Below are positions 47,605 through 56,181 of a DNA stretch of 64,000 bases, one piece after another. A model generated the notes under the pieces. That model made no database searches. It worked only from the letters and a program-made list of their open reading frames with translations, and had not been told where the DNA came from. A program made the position numbers and the translations under genes. The stretch comes from an uncultured Flavobacteriales bacterium (lineage in GTDB: Bacteria; Bacteroidota; Bacteroidia; Flavobacteriales_D; Parvicellaceae). Each line of letters begins with the position of its first letter. Within the stretch, counting starts at the first letter, position 1. The stretch lies in assembly GCA_943788115.1 (NCBI GenBank), contig CALSPA010000006.1, forward strand, positions 123,987 through 187,986, given 5' to 3'.

Positions 47605-48858
47605 ATGGAAAAGAAACGTGTAGTTGTTACTGGACTTGGCGCTTTAACTCCAATTGGAAACAATGTTTCTGATTATTGGAGTAACTTGATAAAAGGAGTT
47701 AGTGGTGCAGATTATATTACACGCTTTGATGCCAGCTTATTTAAAACACAATTCGCTTGTGAAGTGAAAGGGTTTGACCCTGAATCAATTATGAATAGAA
47801 AAGAGGCAAGAAAACTTGACCTCTTTTCTATTTTTGCTATGGCGACCGCTCAGGAAGCTATGGAAGATTCTAAAATAGATTTAGAAAAAATTAACCTTGA
47901 TCGAGCGGGTGTTATTTGGGGCTCTGGAATTGGTGGTTTGAAAACTTTCCAAGAAGAGTGTTTCAATTACAAAGATGGAGATGGAACTCCTAGGTTTAAC
48001 CCATTCTTTATCCCGAAAATGATTGTAGACATTGCAGCTGGTCATATTTCCATGAAATATGGATTAAGAGGCCCAAACTATGTTACAGTTTCTGCATGTG
48101 CTTCTTCAACAAATGCTATGATTGATGCCCTTATGCTTATTCAGCTTGGTAAGAGTGATATCATTGTAACTGGAGGATCTGAAGCTGCAGTAAATATTTC
48201 AGGAATTGGTGGTTTTAATGCACTAAAAGCATTGTCCACTCGTAATGACTCTCCTAAAACTGCTTCTCGTCCATTTGATTCTACTAGAGATGGATTTGTC
48301 CTTGGTGAAGGTTCTGGTTGTTTAATACTAGAGGAGCTTGAGCACGCAAAAGCTAGAGGAGCAAAAATATATGCAGAAGTTGTTGGTGGTGGATTAACAG
48401 CAGATGCTCATCACATGACAGCACCACATCCTCAAGGTTTAGGTGCAATTAATGTAATGAAAATGTGTTTAGAAGATGCAGGGATGAGTCCTGAAGACAT
48501 CGACTATGTTAATGTTCACGGAACTTCTACTCCACTTGGAGATGTTGCTGAAACTCTTGCCATTAAAGAGGTTTTTAAAGAGCACGCTCCCAATTTAAAT
48601 ATTAGCAGTACAAAATCGATGACTGGTCACCTATTAGGTGCTGCCGGAGCCATTGAAGCCATTGCTTGTGTAAAAGCTGTTCAGGAAGACATCGTTCCTC
48701 CTACTATTAATTTTGAACACGAGGATGAAAATATTGATTACTCTCTTAACTACACGCTTAATAAAGCTCAAAAAAGAGAAGTAAGAGCCGCTCTAAGTAA
48801 CACATTTGGTTTTGGTGGCCATAACACATCTGTTGTTGTAAAAAAATACAATGCTTAA
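47605..48858 (+). CDS. fabF: 3-oxoacyl-ACP synthase II
   Basis: A 417-aa elongating ketosynthase. The Cys-His-His triad is Cys165 (SACASSTNAM), His in VHGTSTPLGD and His in TGHLLGAAG. VLGEGSGCLILEE is also family-typical. It lies 31 bp after acpP and overlaps rnc by 8 bases. Confidence 0.97.
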   Translation: MEKKRVVVTGLGALTPIGNNVSDYWSNLIKGVSGADYITRFDASLFKTQFACEVKGFDPESIMNRKEARKLDLFSIFAMATAQEAMEDSKIDLEKINLDRAGVIWGSGIGGLKTFQEECFNYKDGDGTPRFNPFFIPKMIVDIAAGHISMKYGLRGPNYVTVSACASSTNAMIDALMLIQLGKSDIIVTGGSEAAVNISGIGGFNALKALSTRNDSPKTASRPFDSTRDGFVLGEGSGCLILEELEHAKARGAKIYAEVVGGGLTADAHHMTAPHPQGLGAINVMKMCLEDAGMSPEDIDYVNVHGTSTPLGDVAETLAIKEVFKEHAPNLNISSTKSMTGHLLGAAGAIEAIACVKAVQEDIVPPTINFEHEDENIDYSLNYTLNKAQKREVRAALSNTFGFGGHNTSVVVKKYNA

Positions 48859-49546
48859 TCGTTTTTTCAAAAAACGTTACTCCTCTATTCCTGCTGATCT
48901 AATCTTACTTTTCAATAAAGAACTGTCTCTAAACCCTAAAGATGAGTCTTTGTATATCGCTGCTTTCACCCACAAATCAATCAATAAAAAAGGCATTAAT
49001 AATGAACGTCTAGAGTTTCTTGGAGATGCTGTTCTTAGTTCAATAGTAGGAGAATATTTGTTCAATAAATATCCTGATAAAAAAGAGGGGTTCCTTTCAC
49101 AAATGAGAGCAAAAATTGTAAGTCGAGAAAACTTAAATTACTATGGTGAATGCCTAAATTTAGAACCGCATATTAATTACAAAAGGGGAAATGTTGTTTA
49201 CAAATCATTGTTAGGCAATGTAGTAGAAGCATTATTTGGAGCCATTTATTTAGATTTAGGATACAACAAAACAAAAGCTATTTTCATTAACGAATTACTA
49301 CTCAAAAAAAGTGATTTAGTGTCTCTTGAAAAAGAAAATGCCGATTATAAGAGTCGTTTAATTATTCATTGTCAGAAAGCAAAAATTTCACTTGCCTTCA
49401 AGGTTGTAGAAGAAAAAATAGAAAAAGGAAAAAAGTCATTTACAATTGGTGCCTACATAGATGGTGAGCTAAAAAATACTGCTACAGGATCCTCAAAAAA
49501 AGATGCTGAAAGAATGGTTTCAAAAAAAATCATTTTGGAGCTTTAA
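48851..49546 (+). CDS. rnc: Ribonuclease III
   Basis: A 231-aa dsRNA endonuclease. The signature NERLEFLGDAVL is at residues 51-62. The second acidic site is in GNVVEALFGAIYLD. A C-terminal dsRNA-binding domain ends with GSSKKDAERMVSKKIILEL. It processes rRNA and mRNA. Its 3' end overlaps the convergent pseudouridine synthase gene by 17 bases. Confidence 0.95.
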   Translation: MLNRFFKKRYSSIPADLILLFNKELSLNPKDESLYIAAFTHKSINKKGINNERLEFLGDAVLSSIVGEYLFNKYPDKKEGFLSQMRAKIVSRENLNYYGECLNLEPHINYKRGNVVYKSLLGNVVEALFGAIYLDLGYNKTKAIFINELLLKKSDLVSLEKENADYKSRLIIHCQKAKISLAFKVVEEKIEKGKKSFTIGAYIDGELKNTATGSSKKDAERMVSKKIILEL

Positions 49547-50204
49547 GCATCTTTAAAAAACCTATTTCTCGGTTAGATAAAAACCTGCATCTTCCTCTTG
49601 TTAATGGTCCTTTTTTAAGGTGTGCGTATTCAACTCTATCGATTGAGATAACTAGCAGCTTTTTTTTATCCAATACAGACAAGATTTCATTTCCAGCATT
49701 AATAAAACTTGTTGTAATCAAAAGCTGATTAGTCTTTTTTGTTCTAGGATTTAAAATTACTTTTTTAAACTTTTCATTTAACGCTTTTAAGACCTCATTG
49801 TCAATGTCATCTTTTAATTCTACTGCGTATTGGTTGTGAATAGATAATTCTGGCAATGACAGCTTTTTTATTAGCGCCTCATCGTTTGTAAACAAAAACA
49901 ATCCACTGATAGAATTGCTGCCAATTTCAATTGGGGTTATGGCTTCTTCACAAAAAGTTAAAACAATAGCATTATAATCACTTAAAGATTTATTTTCAGA
50001 CGGCTTATTAAAAAGAACATATTGCAAACGCTCTCTTACTAATGTTTTTCCTTTATAAGTAACTATAGATTCTGGCTTAACTAAGGCCCCCAATTTATTG
50101 ACAACACTTCCGTTTACAAGGATTTTTCCTTTTACAATTAGCTGATCGGCTTCCCTTCTATTGCACAATCCAGAGTCAGCGATGTATTTGTTTAGTCTAA
50201 TCAA
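49530..50204 (-). CDS. S4-domain pseudouridine synthase-like protein, catalytic Asp missing
   Basis: A 224-aa protein. The N-terminal S4 RNA-binding domain (MIRLNKYIADSGLCNRREAD) is followed by an RsuA/RluE-like domain. The usual GRLDRxTxGLLL box reads IEIGSNSISGLFLFTND, so the catalytic Asp position is replaced by Ser. It probably binds rRNA but may not isomerise uridine. The start appears to be TTG, overlapping the yraN stop by 8 bases. No ATG option exists nearby. Confidence 0.75.
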   Translation of the reverse strand: MIRLNKYIADSGLCNRREADQLIVKGKILVNGSVVNKLGALVKPESIVTYKGKTLVRERLQYVLFNKPSENKSLSDYNAIVLTFCEEAITPIEIGSNSISGLFLFTNDEALIKKLSLPELSIHNQYAVELKDDIDNEVLKALNEKFKKVILNPRTKKTNQLLITTSFINAGNEILSVLDKKKLLVISIDRVEYAHLKKGPLTRGRCRFLSNREIGFLKMLKAPK

Positions 50205-50574
50205 GTGTAGGGTAAAAGGCGTTATTAATGTGTTCCAAATTTAATTCATTTTTATCACTCGTTATGGCAATAATATCAAATCTAATTTCTAAATCGATTT
50301 CATTATTAACAATGTATTGGTGTGCTGCACTAATGATTCTTTTCTCTTGCTTTTTACCTAATGAAAATTCAGGTGAAATGGCGCTATTTGAAGCTCTTGT
50401 TTTTACTTCAACAAAGCACAAAACCTGCTCATGTTGAGCAATTATATCAATTTCAAAGTGCTTGTACCTCCAATTTCGCTGTAAGATTACATATTTATTA
50501 GCTAAAAGATAATTTACCGCACAATCTTCTCCTAAAGATCCTAATGATATGCTATTTTTCTTAAGTGTTGGTAT
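50197..50574 (-). CDS. yraN: YraN family (UPF0102) nuclease-like protein, no ATG/GTG/TTG start
   Basis: The conserved chain runs LGSLGEDCAVNYLLANKY ... NWRYKHFEIDIIAQHEQ ... CFVEVKTRAS and ends PTLD. This is the YraN fold, with the PD-(D/E)XK-like E-x-D and EVK residues. The open frame begins after TAG at 50613. No ATG, GTG or TTG precedes the domain; the in-frame near-cognates are ATT at 50595 and ATA at 50574. The start given is therefore a guess. Length to ATA (125 aa) suits the family. Confidence 0.7.
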   Translation of the reverse strand: MPTLKKNSISLGSLGEDCAVNYLLANKYVILQRNWRYKHFEIDIIAQHEQVLCFVEVKTRASNSAISPEFSLGKKQEKRIISAAHQYIVNNEIDLEIRFDIIAITSDKNELNLEHINNAFYPTLD

Positions 50575-50647
50575 AACTTTTGTGTTTTGATAAATTTGTA
50601 ACTTAAATCTCTAAATTAGCACTAATTAATTTGTATACATATTTGTA

Positions 50648-51301
50648 ATGAAAATTCGTAGTTTATTTTTTTATATCTCCTGCTTAATAATTTGTTCTTA
50701 TGGAGCTCAAGAGCAGGATTCTAGTACTGGTTCTTTTGAGGGTAAAATTAACTTTAAAAAAACTGCAGGATCAATTGAAATGAAGTACAATTATTTTGTT
50801 AAAGGTGATCATGTAAGAATTGAAGAGCTTAACGAAACAAATGATGTGGTGGGTATTCAACTGGTAAACATTAACAACAAAAAGTTATTTGCAATTAGCC
50901 CAGAAAGAAAACTTTACTTAGAGGCTCCTACAAGAAGAAGTGGGGCAAATTTGGATGTTAAAGTTTTAAAAACTGACAGGAAAAAAATAATTAATGACGT
51001 TGAGTGCTCTGAAATTATTGTTATTAATAAAGCTCAAGATAGAAAAGTTCGATACTGGGTAACAAAAGGGAATTACTCCTTTTTTAAACCCCTATTACTA
51101 GTTTTAAATAGAAAAGAAAAGCAAGCAATGTATTTTCTGAAAATCAAAGATTTAGAAGGCTATTGGCCTATGAAAAGTGTAGAACTGGTTATTTCCACTG
51201 GAAAAGTCGTTTCTAAATTAATGACAGTATCGATTGATGTTTCTAAGCAAAAAGATGAATTATTTGAAATTCCTGAGGGTTACACAAAATTTGAGGACTA
51301 A
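50648..51301 (+). CDS. Exported DUF4412-like protein
   Basis: A 217-aa protein with a signal peptide (MKIRSLFFYISCLIICSYGAQ). The body has GKINFKKTAGSIEMKYNYFVKGDHVRIEE, then ECSEIIVINKAQDRKVRYWVTKG, and FEIPEGYTKFED at the end. This pattern resembles DUF4412/LolA-like periplasmic folds. Function unknown. It converges with ldcA with a 4-base overlap. Confidence 0.65.
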   Translation: MKIRSLFFYISCLIICSYGAQEQDSSTGSFEGKINFKKTAGSIEMKYNYFVKGDHVRIEELNETNDVVGIQLVNINNKKLFAISPERKLYLEAPTRRSGANLDVKVLKTDRKKIINDVECSEIIVINKAQDRKVRYWVTKGNYSFFKPLLLVLNRKEKQAMYFLKIKDLEGYWPMKSVELVISTGKVVSKLMTVSIDVSKQKDELFEIPEGYTKFED

Positions 51302-52212
51302 ATACTCAAACAAACTTTGTCTTTCTCAACCGAAAGTTCTGCACTAACCCCAAAAGGAATAGCGCAATTGTTATTAAAGTGCCCTGCTGGAAAGTTAAAG
51401 CAAACAGGGTAGTTGAATTCCCTTACTTTTTCTAAAACTATCTCTTGTATTGACTTACCAAAAGGAGTGTCATTGTCTTTTAAATTTGTGAAGCCACCTA
51501 CTATTAAACCAGAAAGCTGAGACAGCTTTCCAGAAAGTTTTAATGTCCAGAGCATTCTATCAATGTTGTAATAATATTCATCTACATCTTCAATAAACAA
51601 AATATTACCTTTTGTATCAATGTCGTATAAAGTTCCTGATAAGCTTTGTAGAATGGCTAAATTTCCGCCTACAATAGGTGCATTGCATTTACCCAAAACA
51701 TTATTTGAGCTCGCATCAATAGTGTAATTAATTTTTTGATGAAATAGGAATTCTTTTAGGCTCAATAAAGCCTTGGAAGTATTTTCTTTATAATTAATTG
51801 GCATTGTTGCATGTAAAGAAGCTGAATTGCATTGACTGTTCATGTAATTATGTAGCGCTGTAATGTCTGAGAACCCTATTACCCACTTGAGGGTCTTTTT
51901 AAGAATAGTATTCTCTAACTCATCTACTATTCTAACACTTCCATAACCCCCTCTAAAACAAAAAATTGCTTTAATTGTAGGATCATCAAAAGCCCGTTGT
52001 AAGTCTGCTCTTCTTTGCTGGTCTGACCCTGCAAAATTATGCTCTTGTTGTAATAAATTTTCTCCTCTTGTTGGGTTTAGACCCCAACTTTTAAACACCT
52101 GTTCTGCAAATTCAAGTGCGGCACTATCTACATACCTAGCAGTAGCAACAATAGCTACCTTATCTCCGTGTTTTAAAGCAGGCGGAACAATTGAAGAATT
52201 AGTTTTAGCCAT
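51298..52212 (-). CDS. ldcA: LD-carboxypeptidase (S66 family)
   Basis: A cytoplasmic enzyme trimming the terminal D-Ala from recycled muropeptide tetrapeptides. The nucleophile Ser lies in CFRGGYGSVRIVDEL. The acid/base pair is suggested by LFIEDVDEY (Glu) and FPAGH (His). ATG 52212 (MAKTNSSIVPP) is chosen; the TTG at 52254 would put coding sequence over the metG promoter. Length is about 304 aa. Confidence 0.9.
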   Translation of the reverse strand: MAKTNSSIVPPALKHGDKVAIVATARYVDSAALEFAEQVFKSWGLNPTRGENLLQQEHNFAGSDQQRRADLQRAFDDPTIKAIFCFRGGYGSVRIVDELENTILKKTLKWVIGFSDITALHNYMNSQCNSASLHATMPINYKENTSKALLSLKEFLFHQKINYTIDASSNNVLGKCNAPIVGGNLAILQSLSGTLYDIDTKGNILFIEDVDEYYYNIDRMLWTLKLSGKLSQLSGLIVGGFTNLKDNDTPFGKSIQEIVLEKVREFNYPVCFNFPAGHFNNNCAIPFGVSAELSVEKDKVCLSI

Positions 52213-52239
52213 GGGTTTAAAATTAAACATTATTAAAGT

Positions 52240-52247
52240 TATCTTTG
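52240..52247 (+). promoter_or_regulatory. Bacteroidota-type -7 box of metG
   Basis: TATCTTTG matches the Bacteroidota TAnnTTTG box and lies 20 bp before the metG ATG (52268). A clear -33 TTG element is not evident. Confidence 0.6.
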
Positions 52248-52267
52248 CACGCAATTAAAGAAAATAG

Positions 52268-54331
52268 ATGAGCACCAATAAACGACATACTATAACAGCA
52301 GCTTTACCTTATGCCAATGGTCCCTTGCACTTGGGTCACCTTGCTGGAGTATACATTTCTGCAGATATCTATGCTCGTTTTTTGCGTTCTGCTGGTGAGG
52401 ATGTGGTCTTTATTTGTGGATCTGATGAGCATGGTGCAGCCATTACCTTGCGGGCAAAAAAAGAAGGCAAAACGCCAAAAGACATTGTAGACACTTACCA
52501 CAAGTCCAACAAAAAGGTTTTTAATCAGCTGGGGGTAAGCTTTGACATTTACGATAGAACCTCTGCCGATCACCACCACCAAACTGCAAAGGAGCTTTTT
52601 TCTGTTTTAGAGAATAAGGGAAGCTTTATAAAAGAAGAGTCTGAGCAGTACTACGATAAAGAATTTAACCAGTTTTTAGCCGACAGATACATTACTGGCG
52701 GATGCCCAAAGTGCAATTACGACAATGCCTATGGTGATCAGTGTGAAAAATGTGGCGCTGTACTTAGCCCTACAGAGCTGATCAATCCTGTTTCTACCCT
52801 TAGCGGAAAGGTTCCTGAGCTTAAGAAAACCTCTCATTGGTACTTACCCTTAGAAAGACATGAGGCATGGCTTAAGCAGTGGATGAAAGATGGCGTTTAT
52901 AAAGGGGAGCAGCTTCATAATCCTAAAGATTGGAAAAACCAGGTTGTGGGTCAGTGCATGAGCTGGATAAATGCGGGGCTAAAGCCAAGGGCCATTACTA
53001 GAGATTTAGATTGGGGGGTAAGCGTTCCTTTAGAAGGAGCAGAAGGAAAGGTCTTGTACGTTTGGTTCGATGCTCCAATAGGATATATATCGGCAACTAA
53101 ACAATGGGCTGCAGATAACAATAAAGACTGGGAGCTCTATTGGAAAGATAAAAATACGGAGCTAGTTCACTTTTTAGCTAAGGACAACATTGTTTTTCAT
53201 ACCATTATTTTTCCAGCTATTCTTGCTGAGCTTGAAGACTACGTACTCCCTAAAAATGTACCTGCTAATGAGTTTCTAAATTTAGAAGGGCAAAAGCTCA
53301 GTACTTCTAGAAACTGGGCCGTTTGGGGAGAAGACTATTTAACCGATTTTCCAGGAATGGAAGATGTGCTTCGTTACGTACTTTGCTCCATTGCTCCAGA
53401 AAATAAAGACAGCGATTTCTCTTGGAAAGATTTTCAGGCTAGAAACAACAATGAGCTGGGAGCTATTTTTGGCAATTTTGTTAATAGAACATTGGTACTT
53501 ACCCACAAGTATTTTGATGGTGTAGTTCCTGAATTAAATGCTTTAGAAGAAGCCGACAAGGCGGTGCTGGATGTGCTTAAGCAAACGCCACTAGCAATAG
53601 AAAAAGCCATTCGTAGCTTTCGTTTTAGAGATGCTCAGGCTGAGGCCATGAAGCTGGCTAGATCGGGTAATAAATACTTGGCTGATACAGAACCTTGGAA
53701 ACAAATTAAAACCAATCCTGAGCGCGTTCAAACCATACTTAATATTGCGCTTCAAATTACCGCTAACCTTGCCGTTGTATTTGAACCTTTTATGCCGCAT
53801 GTTTCTAGCAAATTATCTGCTATGCTAGGTATTGATCTTCCTAAATGGGACGCTGCTGGAAACAGCGCACTTATTGCAAGTGGACATGTTATTAACAAGC
53901 CAGAAATTCTATTTGCTAAAATTGAAGATCAGCAAATTGAAGTGCAGCTAGAAAAGCTGAAAAAGACGACCGAAAAACAATCAAAATTCCCTCCTATGAA
54001 AGACGAAATAACTTTTGATGACTTTACCAAGCTAGACATTAGAGTAGCTACCATCACTGCTGCTGAAAAAGTAAAAAAAGCAGACAAACTGTTAAAGCTA
54101 ACTGTGGATACCGGAATAGATACTAGAACCGTAGTTTCTGGAATAGCAGAACATTATTCTGCTGAAGATGTGGTAGGAAAAAAGGTGAGTGTTTTACTAA
54201 ATCTAGCGCCAAGAAAAATTAGAGGTGTTGAGTCTCAGGGAATGATTCTTATGGCAGAAACAATAGAAGGTGAATTGTGCTTTGTATCTCCCACTAAAGA
54301 AGATTTTGAAGCGGGAAACACCATTCGCTAA
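52268..54331 (+). CDS. metG: Methionyl-tRNA synthetase
   Basis: A 687-aa class I synthetase. The HIGH motif appears as HLGH (21-24). A zinc knuckle carries [18 protein letters not shown]. The KMSKS loop reads KLSTSRNW. An EMAP-II-like tRNA-binding domain ([22 protein letters not shown]) forms the C-terminus and dimerises the enzyme. By eye the gene is richer in G+C and in GCC/CTT/AGC-type codons than its neighbours, suggesting strong expression or transfer. Confidence 0.96.
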   Translation: MSTNKRHTITAALPYANGPLHLGHLAGVYISADIYARFLRSAGEDVVFICGSDEHGAAITLRAKKEGKTPKDIVDTYHKSNKKVFNQLGVSFDIYDRTSADHHHQTAKELFSVLENKGSFIKEESEQYYDKEFNQFLADRYITGGCPKCNYDNAYGDQCEKCGAVLSPTELINPVSTLSGKVPELKKTSHWYLPLERHEAWLKQWMKDGVYKGEQLHNPKDWKNQVVGQCMSWINAGLKPRAITRDLDWGVSVPLEGAEGKVLYVWFDAPIGYISATKQWAADNNKDWELYWKDKNTELVHFLAKDNIVFHTIIFPAILAELEDYVLPKNVPANEFLNLEGQKLSTSRNWAVWGEDYLTDFPGMEDVLRYVLCSIAPENKDSDFSWKDFQARNNNELGAIFGNFVNRTLVLTHKYFDGVVPELNALEEADKAVLDVLKQTPLAIEKAIRSFRFRDAQAEAMKLARSGNKYLADTEPWKQIKTNPERVQTILNIALQITANLAVVFEPFMPHVSSKLSAMLGIDLPKWDAAGNSALIASGHVINKPEILFAKIEDQQIEVQLEKLKKTTEKQSKFPPMKDEITFDDFTKLDIRVATITAAEKVKKADKLLKLTVDTGIDTRTVVSGIAEHYSAEDVVGKKVSVLLNLAPRKIRGVESQGMILMAETIEGELCFVSPTKEDFEAGNTIR

Positions 54332-54337
54332 ATACAT

Positions 54338-54410
54338 GCTTCCATAGTTCAACAGGATAGAATAACCGCCTCCTAAGCAGTAGATCTGGGTTCGAGTCCC
54401 GGTGGAAGTA
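54338..54410 (+). tRNA. tRNA-Arg (anticodon CCT), attachment site of the element
   Basis: The acceptor arm GCTTCCA / TGGAAGT includes a G-U closing pair. The anticodon loop CTCCTAA carries CCT. The anticodon stem has one C-A mismatch (ACCGC/GCAGT). The T arm CTGGG TTCGAGT CCCGG is normal. The 3' end is repeated at 59827. Confidence 0.92.
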
Positions 54411-54416
54411 CTAAAA
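54399..54416 (+). repeat. attL of the integrative element
   Basis: CCGGTGGAAGTACTAAAA, the tRNA-Arg(CCT) 3' end plus six bases, is repeated exactly at 59827-59844. Weaker similarity continues on both sides (AGT plus one mismatch upstream; an ACAGATA block downstream). Confidence 0.88.
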
Positions 54417-54446
54417 TACCCCTTCTACAGATAGAGCATAGTAAAT

Positions 54447-54467
54447 TGTTCTAACAACTGTTCTAAC
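54447..54467 (+). promoter_or_regulatory. Paired TGTTCTAAC site, left
   Basis: Two copies of TGTTCTAAC spaced 12 bp apart, 30 bp inside attL. The same pair recurs at 57667-57687 and 59695-59715. Candidate arm-type integrase site or repressor operator. Confidence 0.6.
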
Positions 54468-54509
54468 CTGTCAAATAATTAGTGTTTTTTTATAGCACTT
54501 TTTTATATT

Positions 54510-54731
54510 CTATTTTCTTTTAAGTGCAGAATATGCTAACCAACCACCTATTAAAATAATTCCAGTATTAACCAACAGAAAAATCATAGGTAATGAAGGA
54601 CTTGGCTTAATAACACCTTCTGAAATTAAATAAGGCAACAGGTTGGTAACTAACCCATAAATAATAAATGTAACGGTTAAAATTTTAACAGCATCTGCTA
54701 TATCTTCTTTGTTTGTGTCTTTATTTTCCAT
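54510..54731 (-). CDS. Small two-helix membrane protein
   Basis: A 73-aa protein. A short acidic N-terminus (MENKDTNKEDIADAVK) precedes two hydrophobic helices (about 18-37 and 47-67) and a KRK end. It is divergent from the HTH gene across a 114-bp region with direct repeats, and is the first gene inside attL. Function unknown; cargo or superinfection-exclusion roles are conceivable. Confidence 0.6.
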   Translation of the reverse strand: MENKDTNKEDIADAVKILTVTFIIYGLVTNLLPYLISEGVIKPSPSLPMIFLLVNTGIILIGGWLAYSALKRK

Positions 54732-54758
54732 TGTATTGTATTTTATTTAATTAAATAT

Positions 54759-54790
54759 ACATACATTTCTACATACATTCACATACATTC
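54759..54790 (+). promoter_or_regulatory. ACATACATT direct repeats between divergent genes
   Basis: Three copies of ACATACATT with 10-12 bp period (54759, 54771, 54781). They sit between the membrane gene (-) and the HTH gene (+), as expected for an operator. Confidence 0.45.
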
Positions 54791-54817
54791 TTTTTCATCT
54801 ATTATAGAAATCTTTGC

Positions 54818-54842
54818 TACTTATTAATCTAAAAAATAAGTA
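54818..54842 (+). promoter_or_regulatory. Inverted repeat before the HTH gene
   Basis: TACTTATT ... AATAAGTA with a 9-nt spacer, ending 3 bp before ATG 54846. Possible autoregulatory operator, or a hairpin hiding the start. Confidence 0.4.
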
Positions 54843-54845
54843 AAG

Positions 54846-55112
54846 ATGAAAAAGAATCAAGCAGTATTATTAATGAATCAAGAATCATTTATAGATGAGA
54901 TTCAACAGGTTTTATCACAACATAAAGCAGAAATTGTAAAAGCACTAAGCAAAAGGAATGATGCACCATTTACAAGAGAAGAAATAGCTAAGTATCTAAA
55001 GGTATCTCAGCAAACTATAATTAATTGGAGTAAGCAAGGTATTCTCAATCCAGTGTTTATTGGTAGCAGAGTTTACTATAAATCAGAAGAAGTAAATAAT
55101 CTTTTAAAATAG
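54846..55112 (+). CDS. HTH_17/excisionase-like DNA-binding protein
   Basis: An 88-aa protein. The N-terminal half is helical; the C-terminal half is a winged MerR-like HTH: FTREEIAKYLKVSQQTIINW then VFIGSRVYYKSEEVNNLL. Such proteins serve as excisionases or regulators in Bacteroidota mobile elements. A second version at 60041 has the same place in the neighbouring element. It lies 5 bp before the next gene. Confidence 0.8.
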   Translation: MKKNQAVLLMNQESFIDEIQQVLSQHKAEIVKALSKRNDAPFTREEIAKYLKVSQQTIINWSKQGILNPVFIGSRVYYKSEEVNNLLK

Positions 55113-55117
55113 TAGCT

Positions 55118-55594
55118 ATGGAAAGTGAAAACAAAAGCATAAAAAGTGGTGAAAATTTTAAGTGGATAAAGCTACATATAGATGAAACTCTTATGACAAC
55201 AACAGTTACTATAGGAAATGATGCACTTAAATGGAAGTATATTTTATTGCTGTTTTATTATGGTAAAAATGAAACTAAACTGAGCTATAAAAAAGCTAGT
55301 TCTATCATTGGTGAAAAAGCATTGAAAAAGTTAATTGAATATGAAGATGTTTTGCTAGTAGAAGAAATGATTAGAATACCACAGGGAGATAATAACTGGA
55401 AAACATTTACTAAAACTAAAGATGGCAATTCAAGAGGTGGCTTACAGAAAGCAGAGAATGATAGAGAAAGAGCTAAATACAGAGCAGAAGATTTAATACC
55501 TGACAACTTAAAGAAGATGAAAGAAGATGAACTAGAAAAAGTTATTAAGCTATTTCCCCATTTAAAATCAATAGATACTGGTATGATATTATAG
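55118..55594 (+). CDS. Hypothetical protein of element I
   Basis: A 158-aa, Lys/Glu-rich protein with a middle segment YGKNETKLSYKKASSIIGEKALKKL that resembles a winged-helix but is not assignable. The basic C-terminus has AENDRERAKYRAEDL. It is in an operon-like position after the HTH gene, the same slot as 60306-60953. It could be a replication or packaging accessory; there is no evidence either way. Confidence 0.55.
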   Translation: MESENKSIKSGENFKWIKLHIDETLMTTTVTIGNDALKWKYILLLFYYGKNETKLSYKKASSIIGEKALKKLIEYEDVLLVEEMIRIPQGDNNWKTFTKTKDGNSRGGLQKAENDRERAKYRAEDLIPDNLKKMKEDELEKVIKLFPHLKSIDTGMIL

Positions 55595-55625
55595 TCAACT
55601 ATTAGTTAACTACTAGTCAACCATT
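55593..55625 (+). repeat. Iteron-like 11-bp direct repeats
   Basis: Three consecutive units: AGTCAACTATT, AGTTAACTACT, AGTCAACCATT. The 11-bp period is one helical turn. They are followed by a very AT-rich stretch (55626-55740) with TTTTATAGTG / TTTTATAGTA repeats. Candidate replication origin or regulator-binding array. Confidence 0.6.
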
Positions 55626-55753
55626 AGTAATAAAGTATATATCTATTCTAATCTATTATTCTGTTATTTATTATGAATATTCTCTTCAGTATTTTATAGT
55701 GTTTTATAGTATTGTTTTATTTAATCTAATCTTATTTACCTCTGTTGACAATT

Positions 55754-55797
55754 CCTTAAGTATAACACTTTGCTTAAAAAATTGCATTAGTAGTATA
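55754..55797 (+). repeat. 44-bp conserved non-coding repeat, copy 1
   Basis: It begins CCTTAAGTATAACACTTTG and ends GCATTAGTAGTATA. The copy at 61437-61480 differs by one base (C/T at position 20). In both elements it lies about 24 bp before a small + strand gene. A looser relative is seen near 59980-60020. Probable promoter/operator module or regulatory RNA start. Confidence 0.75.
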
Positions 55798-55820
55798 GAA
55801 AGTGTAAAACAGAATTAAAA

Positions 55821-55964
55821 ATGGATAGTAATATAAACATCAGAATAGACAAAAGAACAAAGAAAAAATACTTTGCTCTAGCTAAGAAAAAACAAAGTAG
55901 AGTTTCAACATTATTGAAAAACTATATACAAAGAACAATTAAAATCAATAGTAATGGCAAATAA
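55821..55964 (+). CDS. 47-aa ribbon-helix-helix-like protein
   Basis: ATG 55821 to TAA 55964. The sequence MDSNINIRIDKRTKKKYFAL continues with AKKKQSRVSTLLKNYIQ. A beta strand with alternating IxIRID, then two helices, is the pattern of Arc/MetJ-type repressors. It lies 23 bp after the 44-bp repeat, which may be its operator, and overlaps the next start by 11 bases. Confidence 0.65.
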   Translation: MDSNINIRIDKRTKKKYFALAKKKQSRVSTLLKNYIQRTIKINSNGK

Positions 55965-56181
55965 TTTAATAGATAAAATCAGCTTAAATAAGAAATTCAC
56001 ACTTATTAAAGCAGATGAAAAAAAGGCAATTAGACATAAAAGAATACAGGCAAAGTTTAAGAGAGATTATGAAGATTATCAAAAAAGCAAAAGGTTAAAA
56101 CTTAAACACCAAAAACAAAATAATAACCACTACCAAACACTAAAAGCAATAGCTAAGATTGTAGGTATAACATTGAAATAA
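55954..56181 (+). CDS. Small basic hypothetical protein
   Basis: A 75-aa protein, strongly basic (KKAIRHKRIQAKFKRDYEDY and KRLKLKHQKQ), helical, possibly nucleic-acid binding. It overlaps the RHH-like gene upstream and shares one base with the next start (TAATG). Unknown family. Confidence 0.5.
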   Translation: MANNLIDKISLNKKFTLIKADEKKAIRHKRIQAKFKRDYEDYQKSKRLKLKHQKQNNNHYQTLKAIAKIVGITLK

